Positions 51,114 through 60,419 are shown, counted from the stretch's first letter. The stretch: DNA of 64,000 bases from Pseudomonas sp. ANT_H12B (GCF_008369325.1 NZ_VOBI01000010.1:186001-250000), one strand, 5' to 3'. Numbers and translations are program-made. Notes: generated from the letters alone by a model not told the origin.

Positions 51114-52012
51114 TTGCAGCGTATTCGGCGACCAGCCAGGCCCGCGTCAATGCTGCACTGGAAACCCTGTTCAGCGCGCCGAGCCCTGAGCTGGCGCGGC
51201 TGTACGAAGCCATGCGCTACAGCGTGATGAATGGCGGCAAACGGGTCCGCCCGCTGCTGGCCTACGCCGCGTGCGAAGCGCTGGGCGGCAAGGCTGAGCA
51301 AGCCAACGGCGCGGCTTGCGCGGTGGAGCTGATCCACGCCTATTCCCTGGTGCACGACGATTTGCCGGCGATGGACGACGATGATTTGCGTCGTGGCCAG
51401 CCGACTACGCATAAAAAATTCGATGAAGCCTGCGCGATTCTGGCCGGTGACGGCTTGCAGAGCCTGGCGTTCAGCGCCCTGCTTGATCCGCGTCTGAGCA
51501 ACGCTGACGCTGCTCTCACCTCCGATCACCTCCGCCTGCAAATGGTCAGTGCTCTGGCATTGGCCGCAGGTCCGGCAGGCATGGTCGGCGGTCAGGCCAT
51601 CGACCTCGGCTCGGTCGGTTTGAAACTCGATCAAATAGCCCTCGAATACATGCATCGGCACAAGACTGGCGCGCTGATCGAGGCCAGCGTCAAACTCGGC
51701 GCCCTGGCCAGTGGCCGCGCCGAAAAAGACGAACTGAAATCCTTGCAGACTTATGCACAGGCCATCGGCCTGGCGTTCCAGGTGCAGGACGACATTCTCG
51801 ACGTCGAAAGCGATACCGAAACCCTCGGCAAGCGTCAAGGCGCTGACATTGCTCGCGACAAGCCGACCTACCCGGCCCTGCTCGGCCTCGACGCCGCCAA
51901 GGCTTACGCCCTGGAACTGCGCGATCAGGCCCTGCACGCGCTGCGACCGTTTGACGCGGCAGCCGAGCCGTTGCGCGATCTGGCCCGGTATATCGTCACC
52001 CGCCGTAGCTGA
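51110..52012 (+). CDS. ispA: Farnesyl diphosphate synthase
   Basis: A 300-aa prenyltransferase that builds C15 farnesyl diphosphate. The first Asp-rich motif is DDLPAMDDDDLRRG and the second is QVQDDILDVESDTE. MNGGKRVRPLLAYAACEA is the substrate-binding block. Its start overlaps the xseB stop. Products feed ubiquinone and undecaprenyl carriers. Confidence 0.96.
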   Translation: MIAAYSATSQARVNAALETLFSAPSPELARLYEAMRYSVMNGGKRVRPLLAYAACEALGGKAEQANGAACAVELIHAYSLVHDDLPAMDDDDLRRGQPTTHKKFDEACAILAGDGLQSLAFSALLDPRLSNADAALTSDHLRLQMVSALALAAGPAGMVGGQAIDLGSVGLKLDQIALEYMHRHKTGALIEASVKLGALASGRAEKDELKSLQTYAQAIGLAFQVQDDILDVESDTETLGKRQGADIARDKPTYPALLGLDAAKAYALELRDQALHALRPFDAAAEPLRDLARYIVTRRS

Positions 52013-52104
52013 CGGCGTATCCGCCAAGTTAAAACCAACGCGTGGGCAGGGGGCGATGCATCAGGTAAACTGCCGCATCTTTTATACCTATAACGATTCG
52101 CCTG

Positions 52105-54003
52105 ATGCCCACGACGTTTCATGAGATTCCCCGTAAGCGCCCGACCACGCCCCTGCTCGACCGTGCCAACACGCCGGACGACCTGCGCCGGTTAGGCGAA
52201 GCCGAGCTGGAAACCCTGGCCGATGAGTTGCGCCTGGAATTGCTCTACACGGTCGGTCAGACCGGCGGGCATTTCGGTGCCGGCCTGGGCGTCATCGAGC
52301 TGACTATCGCGTTGCATTACGTCTTCGACACCCCGGATGACCGGCTGGTGTGGGACGTGGGTCATCAGGCCTATCCGCACAAAATCCTCACCGGCCGTCG
52401 CGAACGCATGGGCACCCTGCGTCAGAAGGACGGTGTTGCCGCCTTCCCGCGTCGCTCCGAGAGCGAGTACGACACGTTTGGCGTCGGCCACTCCAGCACC
52501 TCGATCAGCGCAGCGCTGGGCATGGCGATTGCCGCCCGCCTGCAGAACAGTGATCGCAAGGCGATCGCGGTGATCGGCGACGGCGCGTTGACCGCCGGCA
52601 TGGCCTTCGAGGCGCTGAATCATGCGCCGGAAGTGAACGCCAACATGCTGGTGATCCTCAACGACAACGACATGTCGATCTCGCGCAACGTCGGCGGGCT
52701 GTCGAATTACCTGGCGAAAATCCTTTCCAGCCGCACTTACGCAAGCATGCGCGAGGGCAGCAAAAAGGTCCTGTCGCGCCTGCCCGGCGCCTGGGAAATC
52801 GCCCGTCGCACCGAAGAATACGCCAAAGGCATGCTGGTTCCCGGCACGCTGTTTGAAGAGCTGGGCTGGAACTACATCGGCCCGATCGATGGCCACGACC
52901 TGCCGACCCTGATCGCCACCCTGCGCAACATGCGCGATCTGAAAGGCCCGCAGTTCCTGCACGTCGTCACCAAGAAAGGCAAAGGCTTCGCCCCGGCGGA
53001 AGTCGACCCGATCGGTTACCACGCGATCACCAAACTCGAACCGCTGGACGCTCCGGCTGCCGCGCCGAAGAAAGCCGGCGGACCGAAGTATTCCGGCGTG
53101 TTCGGTGAATGGCTATGCGACATGGCCGCGTCCGATCCGCGTTTGGTGGGCATCACTCCCGCGATGAAGGAAGGCTCCGACCTGGTGGCTTTCAGCGAGC
53201 GTTTCCCGCTGCGCTATTTCGATGTGGCGATTGCCGAGCAGCACGCCGTGACCCTCGCTGCCGGCATGGCCTGCGAAGGCGCGAAACCGGTGGTGGCGAT
53301 TTATTCGACGTTCCTGCAACGCGGTTACGACCAGCTTGTGCATGATGTGGCGGTGCAAAACCTCGACGTGTTGTTCGCCATCGACCGCGCGGGCCTGGTG
53401 GGCGAAGACGGTCCGACTCACGCGGGCAGCTTCGACCTGTCGTTCCTGCGCTGCATCCCCGGCATGCTGGTGATGACCCCGAGCGACGAAAACGAATTGC
53501 GTAAGATGCTCACCACCGGCCACCTGTTCAACGGCCCGGCGGCGGTGCGTTATCCGCGTGGCTCTGGCCCGAACGCGACGATCGAGAAGAATCTCGAACC
53601 GATTGAAATCGGCAAGGGTGTCATTCGCCGTCAGGGCAGCAAAGTCGCCTTGCTGGTGTTCGGTGTGCAACTGACCGAGGCGCTGAAAGTCGCCGAGAAG
53701 CTGGATGCGAGCGTGGTCGACATGCGCTTCGTCAAACCACTCGATGAAGCACTGGTTCGCGAAATCGCTGACAGCCATGAGTTGCTGGTGACCATCGAAG
53801 AAAACGCGATCATGGGCGGCGCCGGTGGCGCGGTCAGCGAGTTCCTCGCCCGGGAAAACATCCTCAAGTCGATGCTGCACCTGGGCTTGCCGGACAGCTA
53901 CGTCGAGCATGCCAAGCCTGCGCAAATGCTGGCTGAGTGCGGGTTGGATGAGGCCGGGATCGAGGCTTCGATTCGTCAGCGTTTGCAACTGCTCAACATC
54001 TGA
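52105..54003 (+). CDS. dxs: 1-deoxy-D-xylulose-5-phosphate synthase
   Basis: A 632-aa thiamine-diphosphate enzyme for the first step of the MEP pathway. It has HFGAGLGVIELTIALHYVFD, the ThDP/Mg motif GDGALTAGMAFEALNHA ending in NDNDMSISRNVGG, the pyrimidine-domain IAEQHAVTLAAGMACEGAKP and DRAGLVGEDGPTHAG. Length matches the family. It lies 92 bp after ispA, probably in the same operon, and a REPIN follows. Confidence 0.98.
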   Translation: MPTTFHEIPRKRPTTPLLDRANTPDDLRRLGEAELETLADELRLELLYTVGQTGGHFGAGLGVIELTIALHYVFDTPDDRLVWDVGHQAYPHKILTGRRERMGTLRQKDGVAAFPRRSESEYDTFGVGHSSTSISAALGMAIAARLQNSDRKAIAVIGDGALTAGMAFEALNHAPEVNANMLVILNDNDMSISRNVGGLSNYLAKILSSRTYASMREGSKKVLSRLPGAWEIARRTEEYAKGMLVPGTLFEELGWNYIGPIDGHDLPTLIATLRNMRDLKGPQFLHVVTKKGKGFAPAEVDPIGYHAITKLEPLDAPAAAPKKAGGPKYSGVFGEWLCDMAASDPRLVGITPAMKEGSDLVAFSERFPLRYFDVAIAEQHAVTLAAGMACEGAKPVVAIYSTFLQRGYDQLVHDVAVQNLDVLFAIDRAGLVGEDGPTHAGSFDLSFLRCIPGMLVMTPSDENELRKMLTTGHLFNGPAAVRYPRGSGPNATIEKNLEPIEIGKGVIRRQGSKVALLVFGVQLTEALKVAEKLDASVVDMRFVKPLDEALVREIADSHELLVTIEENAIMGGAGGAVSEFLARENILKSMLHLGLPDSYVEHAKPAQMLAECGLDEAGIEASIRQRLQLLNI

Positions 54004-54019
54004 ATAAATGCAAAACCCT

Positions 54020-54108
54020 GTGGGAGCGAGCCTGCTCGCGAAAGCGGTGTGTCAGTCGACTTAGATGTTGACTGACACACCGCTTTCGCGAGCACGCTCG
54101 CTCCCACA
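54020..54108. repeat. REPIN with nearly perfect 39-bp arms
   Basis: Arms 54020-54058 (TGTGGGAGCGAGCCTGCTCG...) and 54070-54108 (...GAGCACGCTCGCTCCCACA), centre 54064. It is the most complete of the REP doublets in this window and separates dxs from btuB. Confidence 0.9.
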
Positions 54109-54165
54109 TTGGTTTTCTGTACCTTTCAAAATTTGTGTTCGCCTAAAAGCGCCATTGGATTGCCG

Positions 54166-56049
54166 ATGAAACTCTCCCCTTTCGCCCTGACGCTGACCCT
54201 TCTGCCGGCCGGCCAACTGCTGGCGCAAACCTTCGAACGCGATCAAGCCCTGAAGCTGCCCGACGTGCTGATCAGCGCCAACCGCCAAGTCGAAGCCCGC
54301 AACGACAGCAGCGCCGCCAACACCGTGTTCACCCGCGAAGACATCGACCGCCTGCAACCGGGCAGCGTCACTGACTTGCTAAGTCGCGTGCCGGGCGTGC
54401 AAGTCGGACAAACCGGCGGGCGCGGCAGTCTGCCGGGGGTCTATATTCGCGGCGCAGGGTCGGCGCAGAGCCTAGTGTTGGTGGACGGTCAACGCATTGG
54501 CAACTCGACCTCCGGCGACAGCAACCTGCAACACATCAACATCGAACAGGTCGAGCGTGTTGAAGTGTTGCGCGGCTCTCGTTCAGTGATTTACGGCAGC
54601 GATGCGATTGGTGGGGTGATTCAGATATTCACCCGTCGCGGCGCCGAATCAGGCTTGCAACCACGGATGCATGTGGGTTTTGGCAGCAACCAGACCTGGG
54701 AGCGCAGCCTCGGATTATCCGGCGGCGATGAGAAAACCCGCTTCAACCTCGGCGCCAGCCTCGATGAAACCGCCGGGATCAATCGCACACACGAGTCGTA
54801 CCCAAGCGATGGCGATCATGACGAATACCGCAACAAGTCGGTGAGTCTGAGCGTGAGTCACGCCCTCACCGATGACATCGAAATCGGCACCAATCTGTTG
54901 GATAACCGTGGCAAAAGCGAATTCGACAATCCGTTCGGCCGCTTCGACACGACCACCTTCGAGTCGCTCCAACAGCAGCCCTACAGCGATTTCGCCGTGA
55001 GCAGCGTCAGCAGTTACGTCGACGCTCGGGTTAACGATATCTGGAAAACCCGCGTCGAATTCGGCCACAGCGAAAACCGCGAGAAGACCTTAGACAAGCT
55101 CAGTGATGAGCGCAGCGTATTCAACACTTACCGCGACTCGGTGAACTGGCAGAACGACCTGGCTCTGGATGAGCGCAACAGCTTGATCCTCGGCGGCGAC
55201 TGGTACGAAGACCGGATCAACAGCAGCACGCCATTCGACGAGGACAGCCGCTGGAACCGCGCGGCGTTTATTCAGCATCGCTATCAGGCGGACCGTTTTT
55301 CCACGGAGCTGGGCTTGCGACGCGACCAGAATCAGCAATTCGGCGGTCAGAACAGCTGGAGCGGCACCTTCACCCTGCCGCTGAATCCGCACAACGACGT
55401 ACTGCTGACCTATAGCGAAGGCTTCCGCGCGCCGACCTTCAATGACTTGTATTACCCGGATTTCAGCAACCCCGACCTGAAGCCTGAAACGTCGAAAAGC
55501 TACGAGCTGCAGTGGCGCAGTCAGCTGACCGATACCAGTCGCCTGGAAGCTTCGCTGTATCGAACGGACCTTGAAGACGCGATTATTTTTGGCAGCAACT
55601 CACGACCGCAGAACGTGGCCTCGGCCCGGATCAATGGGTTCGAAGCGGCGTTGAAACAGGAACTGTTCGGCTGGCAGAGCAACCTCGGCGTGGCGATCAT
55701 CGACCCGCGTGATCGCGACAGCGGTCACACCCTGGCTCGTCGTGCGCGGCAGACCTTGAGCCTGGACCTGGACCGGCAGTTTGACCGGCTAGGCCTCGGC
55801 GCCAGTTGGCAAGCCGTGAGTAGCAGCTATGACGATGAAAAAAATCAGCAGCCGTTAGGTGGGTATGCGCTGCTGGGGTTGCGCAGTAGTTGGGCGTTGA
55901 ATCGTGAGATCAAGCTTGAGCTGAAGGTGGATAACCTGCTGGACAAGGGTTATAGCCGGGCGCTTTACAGCCATGACGGCAGTCAGTTTGGATATAGAGA
56001 AGAAGGTCGGGCGTGGATGTTTGGTGTGACCTGGACGCCAGCGCTTTGA
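54166..56049 (+). CDS. btuB: TonB-dependent vitamin B12 receptor
   Basis: A 627-aa outer-membrane receptor. A signal peptide (LTLTLLPAGQLLAQ) is followed by a plug domain (LPDVLISANRQVEARNDSSA, GSVTDLLSRVPGVQVGQTGG, VEVLRGSRSVIYGSDAIGGV). A 22-strand barrel ends FGVTWTPAL with an aromatic third-last region. The TonB box is near LPDVLISA. It faces a BtuF-like gene, which supports cobalamin as ligand. No cobalamin riboswitch is seen in the short gap after the REPIN. The start at 54166 fits the signal peptide. Confidence 0.92.
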   Translation: MKLSPFALTLTLLPAGQLLAQTFERDQALKLPDVLISANRQVEARNDSSAANTVFTREDIDRLQPGSVTDLLSRVPGVQVGQTGGRGSLPGVYIRGAGSAQSLVLVDGQRIGNSTSGDSNLQHINIEQVERVEVLRGSRSVIYGSDAIGGVIQIFTRRGAESGLQPRMHVGFGSNQTWERSLGLSGGDEKTRFNLGASLDETAGINRTHESYPSDGDHDEYRNKSVSLSVSHALTDDIEIGTNLLDNRGKSEFDNPFGRFDTTTFESLQQQPYSDFAVSSVSSYVDARVNDIWKTRVEFGHSENREKTLDKLSDERSVFNTYRDSVNWQNDLALDERNSLILGGDWYEDRINSSTPFDEDSRWNRAAFIQHRYQADRFSTELGLRRDQNQQFGGQNSWSGTFTLPLNPHNDVLLTYSEGFRAPTFNDLYYPDFSNPDLKPETSKSYELQWRSQLTDTSRLEASLYRTDLEDAIIFGSNSRPQNVASARINGFEAALKQELFGWQSNLGVAIIDPRDRDSGHTLARRARQTLSLDLDRQFDRLGLGASWQAVSSSYDDEKNQQPLGGYALLGLRSSWALNREIKLELKVDNLLDKGYSRALYSHDGSQFGYREEGRAWMFGVTWTPAL

Positions 56050-56055
56050 CCCCAC

Positions 56056-56086
56056 GATCATTCCCACGAAGAGCGTGGGAACGATC
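56056..56086. repeat. Short CGTTCCCACGC-type hairpin between convergent genes
   Basis: GATCATTCCCACGAAGAGCG and the rest up to GATC form a single 31-bp hairpin (arms GATCRTTCCCACG / CGTGGGAACGATC). It lies between the ends of btuB and the btuF-like gene, probably as a shared terminator. Confidence 0.75.
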
Positions 56087-56885
56087 AGCGTGAAGGCGAA
56101 ATTAGCTGACAGAGACTGGCCGTCGCTTCGATCATCTGCCCACTCGGCCGCTCCAACCCCTTATCCTTCACCAGCAACAACTGCCCCTGCGCCACCGCCG
56201 CCACCTGCGGCCAGGCTTTCCACGCATCGAGCTGCGCCTGATCACTGGCCAGAATCACTTCGGGATTACGCTGCAACACCGCTTCGACACTGACCTGCGG
56301 CGCCGGCAGTGTCAGGTCGGCAAAGACGTTACGGGCCCCGCACACTTCAAGCGCATCGCTGATAATCTGCCCGCCACCGACGGTGTACAGCGGCCGATCC
56401 CAGACCTGATAAAACACCTGCAACGGCTTGTCCCGTCGATAGCGCTGGCGCAACGAATCCAGTTTCTGGCTCAAATCAGCCGCCAACGTTCTGCCCCGCT
56501 CTGGCCGGCCGAGTTGCGTGGCAATGGCCTCAATCTGCGCAGTGAGTTGTTCAAGAGTGTGAGGCTCAGCAACGTAGGTCGGGATGTTCAACCGCTTGAG
56601 CTGTTCACGCTGGCCCGGCCCGACGCTGCCGGGCCAGAGCAATAACAGATCGGGTTTGAGACTGAGCAGCCGCTCCATGTCCAATTGACCGTAGCGGCCC
56701 ACCGAAGGAAGGTCATTGAGCTCGGCAGGACGCTCACCGGCATCCAGCACGCCCACCAGCAGGTCGGCCGAACCCAACTCAACAACGATTTCAGAGAGAG
56801 ACGGCGCGAGGCTGACAACGCGTTCAACCGCCAATGCCGAGCCGTTGACGGCCAGCAGCAAAACCGCCAGCCAGACCCGAAACAT
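56085..56885 (-). CDS. btuF: Cobalamin-binding periplasmic protein, BtuF-like
   Basis: A 266-aa class III substrate-binding protein. A signal peptide (LAVLLLAVNGSALA) is followed by ERVVSLAPSLSEIVVELGSA, LPSVGRYGQLDMERLLSLKP, DLLLLWPG and the C-lobe VGGGQIISDALEVCGARNVF. It would deliver B12 to an ABC importer whose genes are not here. It is convergent with btuB and is the last gene of a ribA-membrane protein-btuF operon. Its ATG abuts the stop of the upstream gene. Confidence 0.88.
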   Translation of the reverse strand: MFRVWLAVLLLAVNGSALAVERVVSLAPSLSEIVVELGSADLLVGVLDAGERPAELNDLPSVGRYGQLDMERLLSLKPDLLLLWPGSVGPGQREQLKRLNIPTYVAEPHTLEQLTAQIEAIATQLGRPERGRTLAADLSQKLDSLRQRYRRDKPLQVFYQVWDRPLYTVGGGQIISDALEVCGARNVFADLTLPAPQVSVEAVLQRNPEVILASDQAQLDAWKAWPQVAAVAQGQLLLVKDKGLERPSGQMIEATASLCQLISPSR

Positions 56886-57304
56886 CAGGCGAGTTGACGC
56901 GGAATACGATAGAGGTAGAACAGCACCATGGTCGACAGCGACAGCAGCACCAGCGGTACCGCTTCCAGACCGACGAATACCGCCAGGGCGCCGATCCAGG
57001 CCGGCAGAGCGGCAGCCAGAAACGCAGTGCGGCGCTTGGCAGCCAAATCGATCCAGGCAGTCGGTTCTTCAGGGGTATCGAGGGCTTTCTGGGTGGCGAT
57101 CAGTGCGTGCTTGTAGCCGCCGAAAAATTTCAGGCTGACAAACATCGAAGCCACACCGGCGATGAAAAAGGGCATCGCCAGCACTGGCAGAATCGCCTCG
57201 CTCTGGCCAAACACGCCGTTGATCACAAACAGCGGCAACAAGGCCAGCGCCAGGTATTGCCACCAATTGACGGACAGTCGCCGCCGTACCTGACCTCGGG
57301 TCAC
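56885..57304 (-). CDS. Small inner-membrane protein of unknown function
   Basis: A 139-aa protein with four predicted membrane helices (WWQYLALALLPLFVINGVFG, ILPVLAMPFFIAGVASMFVS, AFLAAALPAWIGALAVFVGL, VPLVLLSLSTMVLFYLYRI). The GTG start at 57304 overlaps the ribA stop (GTGA); a longer in-frame extension lies in ribA and is rejected. It is conserved between ribA and the btuF-like gene in pseudomonads (recalled). No domain is recognised. A role in flavin or B12 handling is only a guess from position. Confidence 0.75.
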   Translation of the reverse strand: MTRGQVRRRLSVNWWQYLALALLPLFVINGVFGQSEAILPVLAMPFFIAGVASMFVSLKFFGGYKHALIATQKALDTPEEPTAWIDLAAKRRTAFLAAALPAWIGALAVFVGLEAVPLVLLSLSTMVLFYLYRIPRQLA

Positions 57305-57918
57305 GCCCGGTCTGCCTCGCCCTGATGCTCGTTGCCCATCATGTGGTCGAGCTTGCTGGCCTTGGTGGCCAGGTAGAGTTTGTTGTGCGGGTTGTGACCG
57401 GTGTGCAACGGCACGCGCTCGGCAACCACAATGCCCATGTCGGTCAGGGCTTTGACCTTGCGTGGGTTGTTGGTCATCAGGCGCAGGGACTTCACACCCA
57501 GATGTTCCAGCATCGGCAGGCACATGGCGTAATCGCGCTGGTCAGCGGCGAAGCCCAGGCGCTCGTTGGCTTCAACGGTATCGGCACCGCCGTCCTGCAA
57601 TTCATAGGCGCGGATCTTGTTCAGCAAGCCAATGCCACGGCCTTCCTGACGCAAGTAGAGCAACACGCCGCGACCTTCACGGGCGATGGCCTGCAAGGCG
57701 GCCTCGAGTTGCGAGCCGCAGTCGCAACGCTGGCTGAACAAGGCATCGCCGGTCAGGCATTCGGAGTGCAACCGGCCGAGTACCGGGGCACCATCGTCGA
57801 ACTCCCCCAGGCTCAGCACAACGTGCTCGCGTCCGTTTTCTTCATCGAGAAAGCCGTGCATGGTGAATTGCGCAAAAGACGTTGGCAGCTTGGAAGCGGC
57901 GACAAAAACGACAGGCAC
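57301..57918 (-). CDS. ribA: GTP cyclohydrolase II
   Basis: A 205-aa enzyme for the first step of riboflavin synthesis. Zinc ligands are intact in CLTGDALFSQRCDCGSQLEA. The catalytic block LLYLRQEGRGIGLLNKIRAY and the NNPRKVKAL motif follow. The GTG start at 57918 is chosen because AGGAGCACACCG stands before it and homologues are 205 aa; an upstream ATG (57936) is less likely. It provides the activity that the RibBA at 61647 has probably lost. Confidence 0.96.
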   Translation of the reverse strand: MPVVFVAASKLPTSFAQFTMHGFLDEENGREHVVLSLGEFDDGAPVLGRLHSECLTGDALFSQRCDCGSQLEAALQAIAREGRGVLLYLRQEGRGIGLLNKIRAYELQDGGADTVEANERLGFAADQRDYAMCLPMLEHLGVKSLRLMTNNPRKVKALTDMGIVVAERVPLHTGHNPHNKLYLATKASKLDHMMGNEHQGEADRA

Positions 57919-58047
57919 CGGTGTGCTCCTGATCAATAAGTACTGGAGATTCGCAGACGCGGCATTGTAACAGCAGGTTCCGACAGACGCTTAGGCTGAA
58001 TTATGGGGCATAACGATCAAAAAGTTAGATCTCAAGCCACCACAGCC

Positions 58048-58143
58048 CCCTGTGGGAGTGAGCCTGCTCGCGATAGCGGTCTGTCTTTCACCATTGATGT
58101 CGACTGATATACCGTCATCGCGAGCAGGCTCGCTCCCACAGGG
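58048..58143. repeat. REPIN-like inverted pair
   Basis: Arms CCCTGTGGGAGTGAGCCTGC (58048-58067, on to 58080) and the matching right arm at 58111-58143 ending GCTCGCTCCCACAGGG. It lies between ribA and the binding-protein gene, both on the minus strand. Confidence 0.88.
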
Positions 58144-58169
58144 TTAATCAAGCGCTACAGGGTCCGCGC

Positions 58170-58907
58170 TTAGTTCGAGTCAAACGGATAGGGCTGTTTC
58201 CAGCGCTCGAAAATCGGTTTCAGTCGGCCGTTTTTTACCAGCAGCTCCATGCGCCGATCAAACAGCGCCATCAATGCGCGAGCCTTGGGGGTCTTGGCGA
58301 AGCACAGATACAGCGGCAGTTCCGCGATATGGGTGCGACGAAACTGGGCCGGATCCTTGGCCCGGTTGAGCACGTAATCGACTTCGGTCAACGCGTCGAT
58401 GTAGTAGTCGGCGCGGTTGTGGGTCAGCATCGACACGATTCCGGTGCGCCGCACCACTTCGTTATAGCGGCGCACGTTGGGTAGATAATCCTGGAAGTCG
58501 TAGCCGCGGACCCAGGCCAGTCGATAGAAGCCCAGAGTTTCCGGGGTTGGTGCCGGATTGCTCGCCAGACCCAGGGCATAGATGTGATCGGTATCGTAGT
58601 TCCAGCGCGGATAAAGCAGATCGTCTTCTTCATCAAGATAGGAACCGACACAGGCGTCTACTTCACCGCGCTGGGCCAGGCCCATGGAGCGAATGTAGGG
58701 CTCGATGCGAATGTCCAGTTTGACCCCCGCAGGCTCGAAGACTTCCCGCAGCACGTCCCAGCCCAGACCATGGCCATCGGCGGCGGTGTAGTCTTCCCAT
58801 TCTTCGCTAGCCAGGTGAATCACCGACGGCGTCGTCACTGCATCGCCCGCCTGAACGAGCGAGCCGAACACCGCAATAACCATCGCCATCAACCAGCGTC
58901 GAGCCAT
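58170..58907 (-). CDS. Periplasmic substrate-binding protein (family 3-like)
   Basis: A 245-aa protein with a signal peptide (WLMAMVIAVFGSLVQAGD) and an SBP_bac_3-type fold: EEWEDYTAADGHGLGWDVLR, VDACVGSYLDEEDDLLYPRW and YYIDALTEVDYVLNRAKD. No permease or ATPase gene is adjacent, so it may be a sensor-type or orphan binding protein. GGGGACTAGGG stands before the ATG 58907; a 39-residue upstream extension is rejected. The ligand is unknown. Confidence 0.82.
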   Translation of the reverse strand: MARRWLMAMVIAVFGSLVQAGDAVTTPSVIHLASEEWEDYTAADGHGLGWDVLREVFEPAGVKLDIRIEPYIRSMGLAQRGEVDACVGSYLDEEDDLLYPRWNYDTDHIYALGLASNPAPTPETLGFYRLAWVRGYDFQDYLPNVRRYNEVVRRTGIVSMLTHNRADYYIDALTEVDYVLNRAKDPAQFRRTHIAELPLYLCFAKTPKARALMALFDRRMELLVKNGRLKPIFERWKQPYPFDSN

Positions 58908-58929
58908 CCCTAGTCCCCTGTTTCGCCAC

Positions 58930-59433
58930 TCAGGCGAAAAGCCAAACCAATCCCTGCATACCCAGCCACGCAAACACTCCGGCCAATACGTCATCGAGCA
59001 TGATCCCGACGCCGCCGTGCACATGCCGGTCGATCCAGTGGATCGGCCAAGGCTTGAGAATGTCGAAAAAGCGGAACATCAAAAATCCCGCGAGTAACCA
59101 GTACCAGCCTTCCGGCACAAGCCACAGGGTGATCCACATCCCGACCATTTCGTCCCAGACGATGCCTTCGTGGTCGTGCACCCGCAAATCGTCGGCCACT
59201 TTGCCGCACAGCCAGAAGCCGAACAGCATGGTGATACCCAGCATCAGCCAGTAACCCCAGTCGGGCAGCATCTGCCACAACGGAATAAAGGGTAGCGCAA
59301 CTAACGAACCCCAGGTGCCCGGTGCTTTTGGCAAGGTGCCCGAGCCGAAGCCGAACGCCAGGAAATGCCATGGATTGCGCCAGACCGAGGGCGGTACGAA
59401 TTCCGCCGGGACCTGTTTGGGATGATCTGTCAC
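58930..59433 (-). CDS. pgpA: Phosphatidylglycerophosphatase A
   Basis: A 167-aa membrane enzyme that dephosphorylates phosphatidylglycerol phosphate. It shows FGFGSGTLPKAPGTWGSLVA, IVWDEMVGMWITL and FMFRFFDILKPWPIHWIDR, plus MLDDVLAGVFAW at the end. Its start overlaps the thiL stop by 4 bp; thiL-pgpA is a conserved pair. Confidence 0.95.
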   Translation of the reverse strand: MTDHPKQVPAEFVPPSVWRNPWHFLAFGFGSGTLPKAPGTWGSLVALPFIPLWQMLPDWGYWLMLGITMLFGFWLCGKVADDLRVHDHEGIVWDEMVGMWITLWLVPEGWYWLLAGFLMFRFFDILKPWPIHWIDRHVHGGVGIMLDDVLAGVFAWLGMQGLVWLFA

Positions 59434-60395
59434 GGTGTCTCCCGAAAATGTTGATAGCCCCGGGTTTGCGGGGTGATGTCTTGTCCGTCAGCGTCCAGCA
59501 GCACCACACCCTGCCCCGTCACAACCCGCCCGACCACATGGATCGGCCAGCCGTCCGCCAGCAACGCCGATAACTCGACGGACGGTAAGGTGAAGGCCAG
59601 CACGTAGTCGTCACCACCGCTCAGGGCGGCGGCTTCGGCGCCCGACTGACCAAGCAAGGCCACTAAAGCCTTCGACAGCGGCAACCGGTCCCGTTCAACC
59701 TGAATGCCGACCTTCGACGCGAGCGCGATATGCCCGCAGTCGGCGAGCAGGCCGTCGGAGATGTCCAGTGCTGAGGTCGCTTTGCCCCGCAACGCGATAC
59801 CCAGACCCAGCTGCGGTTGCGGCGACCAGTAATGCGCAAGCAGCGGATCGGCGATGACGGCTTCAGCCGTCCGCTGGCCGAGCACCAGTGGCAATGCCCC
59901 CGCCGCGTTGCCAAGCTCACCGCCAACGCACAGCAAATCGCCTGGCTGCGCACCGCTGCGGGTCAACGCCAAGCCTGTCGGCACACGACCGAACACGGTC
60001 ATCGTCAGGCTCAATGGCCCACGGGTGGTATCGCCACCCACCAGGGCCACGCCGCAGCCTTGCGCCATGACATTCAAACCACGGGCATAAGCTTCCAGCC
60101 AATCGGCGGTCACCGTCGGCAAGGTCAGGGCAAGGGTAAAGGCAACGGGAGTGGCGCCCATGGCAGCCAGATCGCTGACGGCCACAGCCAGCGAGCGCTG
60201 ACCGAGCAGAAACGGGTCGCAAGGATCTGCGAAATGCACACCGGCAACCAGCGTGTCGGTGGAAATGGCCAACTGCTCCCCGGGGGGAACAGCCAGCAAG
60301 GCGCAGTCATCGCCGATCCCGAGGGCAACGCCTTCGCCGCCCTGCGCACAAGGCGCGGCGGCGAAGAAATTGCGGATCAGCTCAAACTCGCCCAT
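59430..60395 (-). CDS. thiL: Thiamine-monophosphate kinase
   Basis: A 321-aa kinase making thiamine diphosphate. It starts GEFELIRNFFAAA, then ALGIGDDCALLAVPPGEQLA, STDTLVAGVHF, the ATP/Mg block SLAVAVSDLAAMGATP and DISDGLLADCGHIA. The start at 60395 fits homologues; a 10-residue extension is in frame. It is coupled to pgpA and stands downstream of nusB in the rib-nusB-thiL order common in Gammaproteobacteria. Confidence 0.96.
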   Translation of the reverse strand: MGEFELIRNFFAAAPCAQGGEGVALGIGDDCALLAVPPGEQLAISTDTLVAGVHFADPCDPFLLGQRSLAVAVSDLAAMGATPVAFTLALTLPTVTADWLEAYARGLNVMAQGCGVALVGGDTTRGPLSLTMTVFGRVPTGLALTRSGAQPGDLLCVGGELGNAAGALPLVLGQRTAEAVIADPLLAHYWSPQPQLGLGIALRGKATSALDISDGLLADCGHIALASKVGIQVERDRLPLSKALVALLGQSGAEAAALSGGDDYVLAFTLPSVELSALLADGWPIHVVGRVVTGQGVVLLDADGQDITPQTRGYQHFRETP

Positions 60396-60419
60396 TGGGT
60401 GTCCCGTCTCACCAATACT

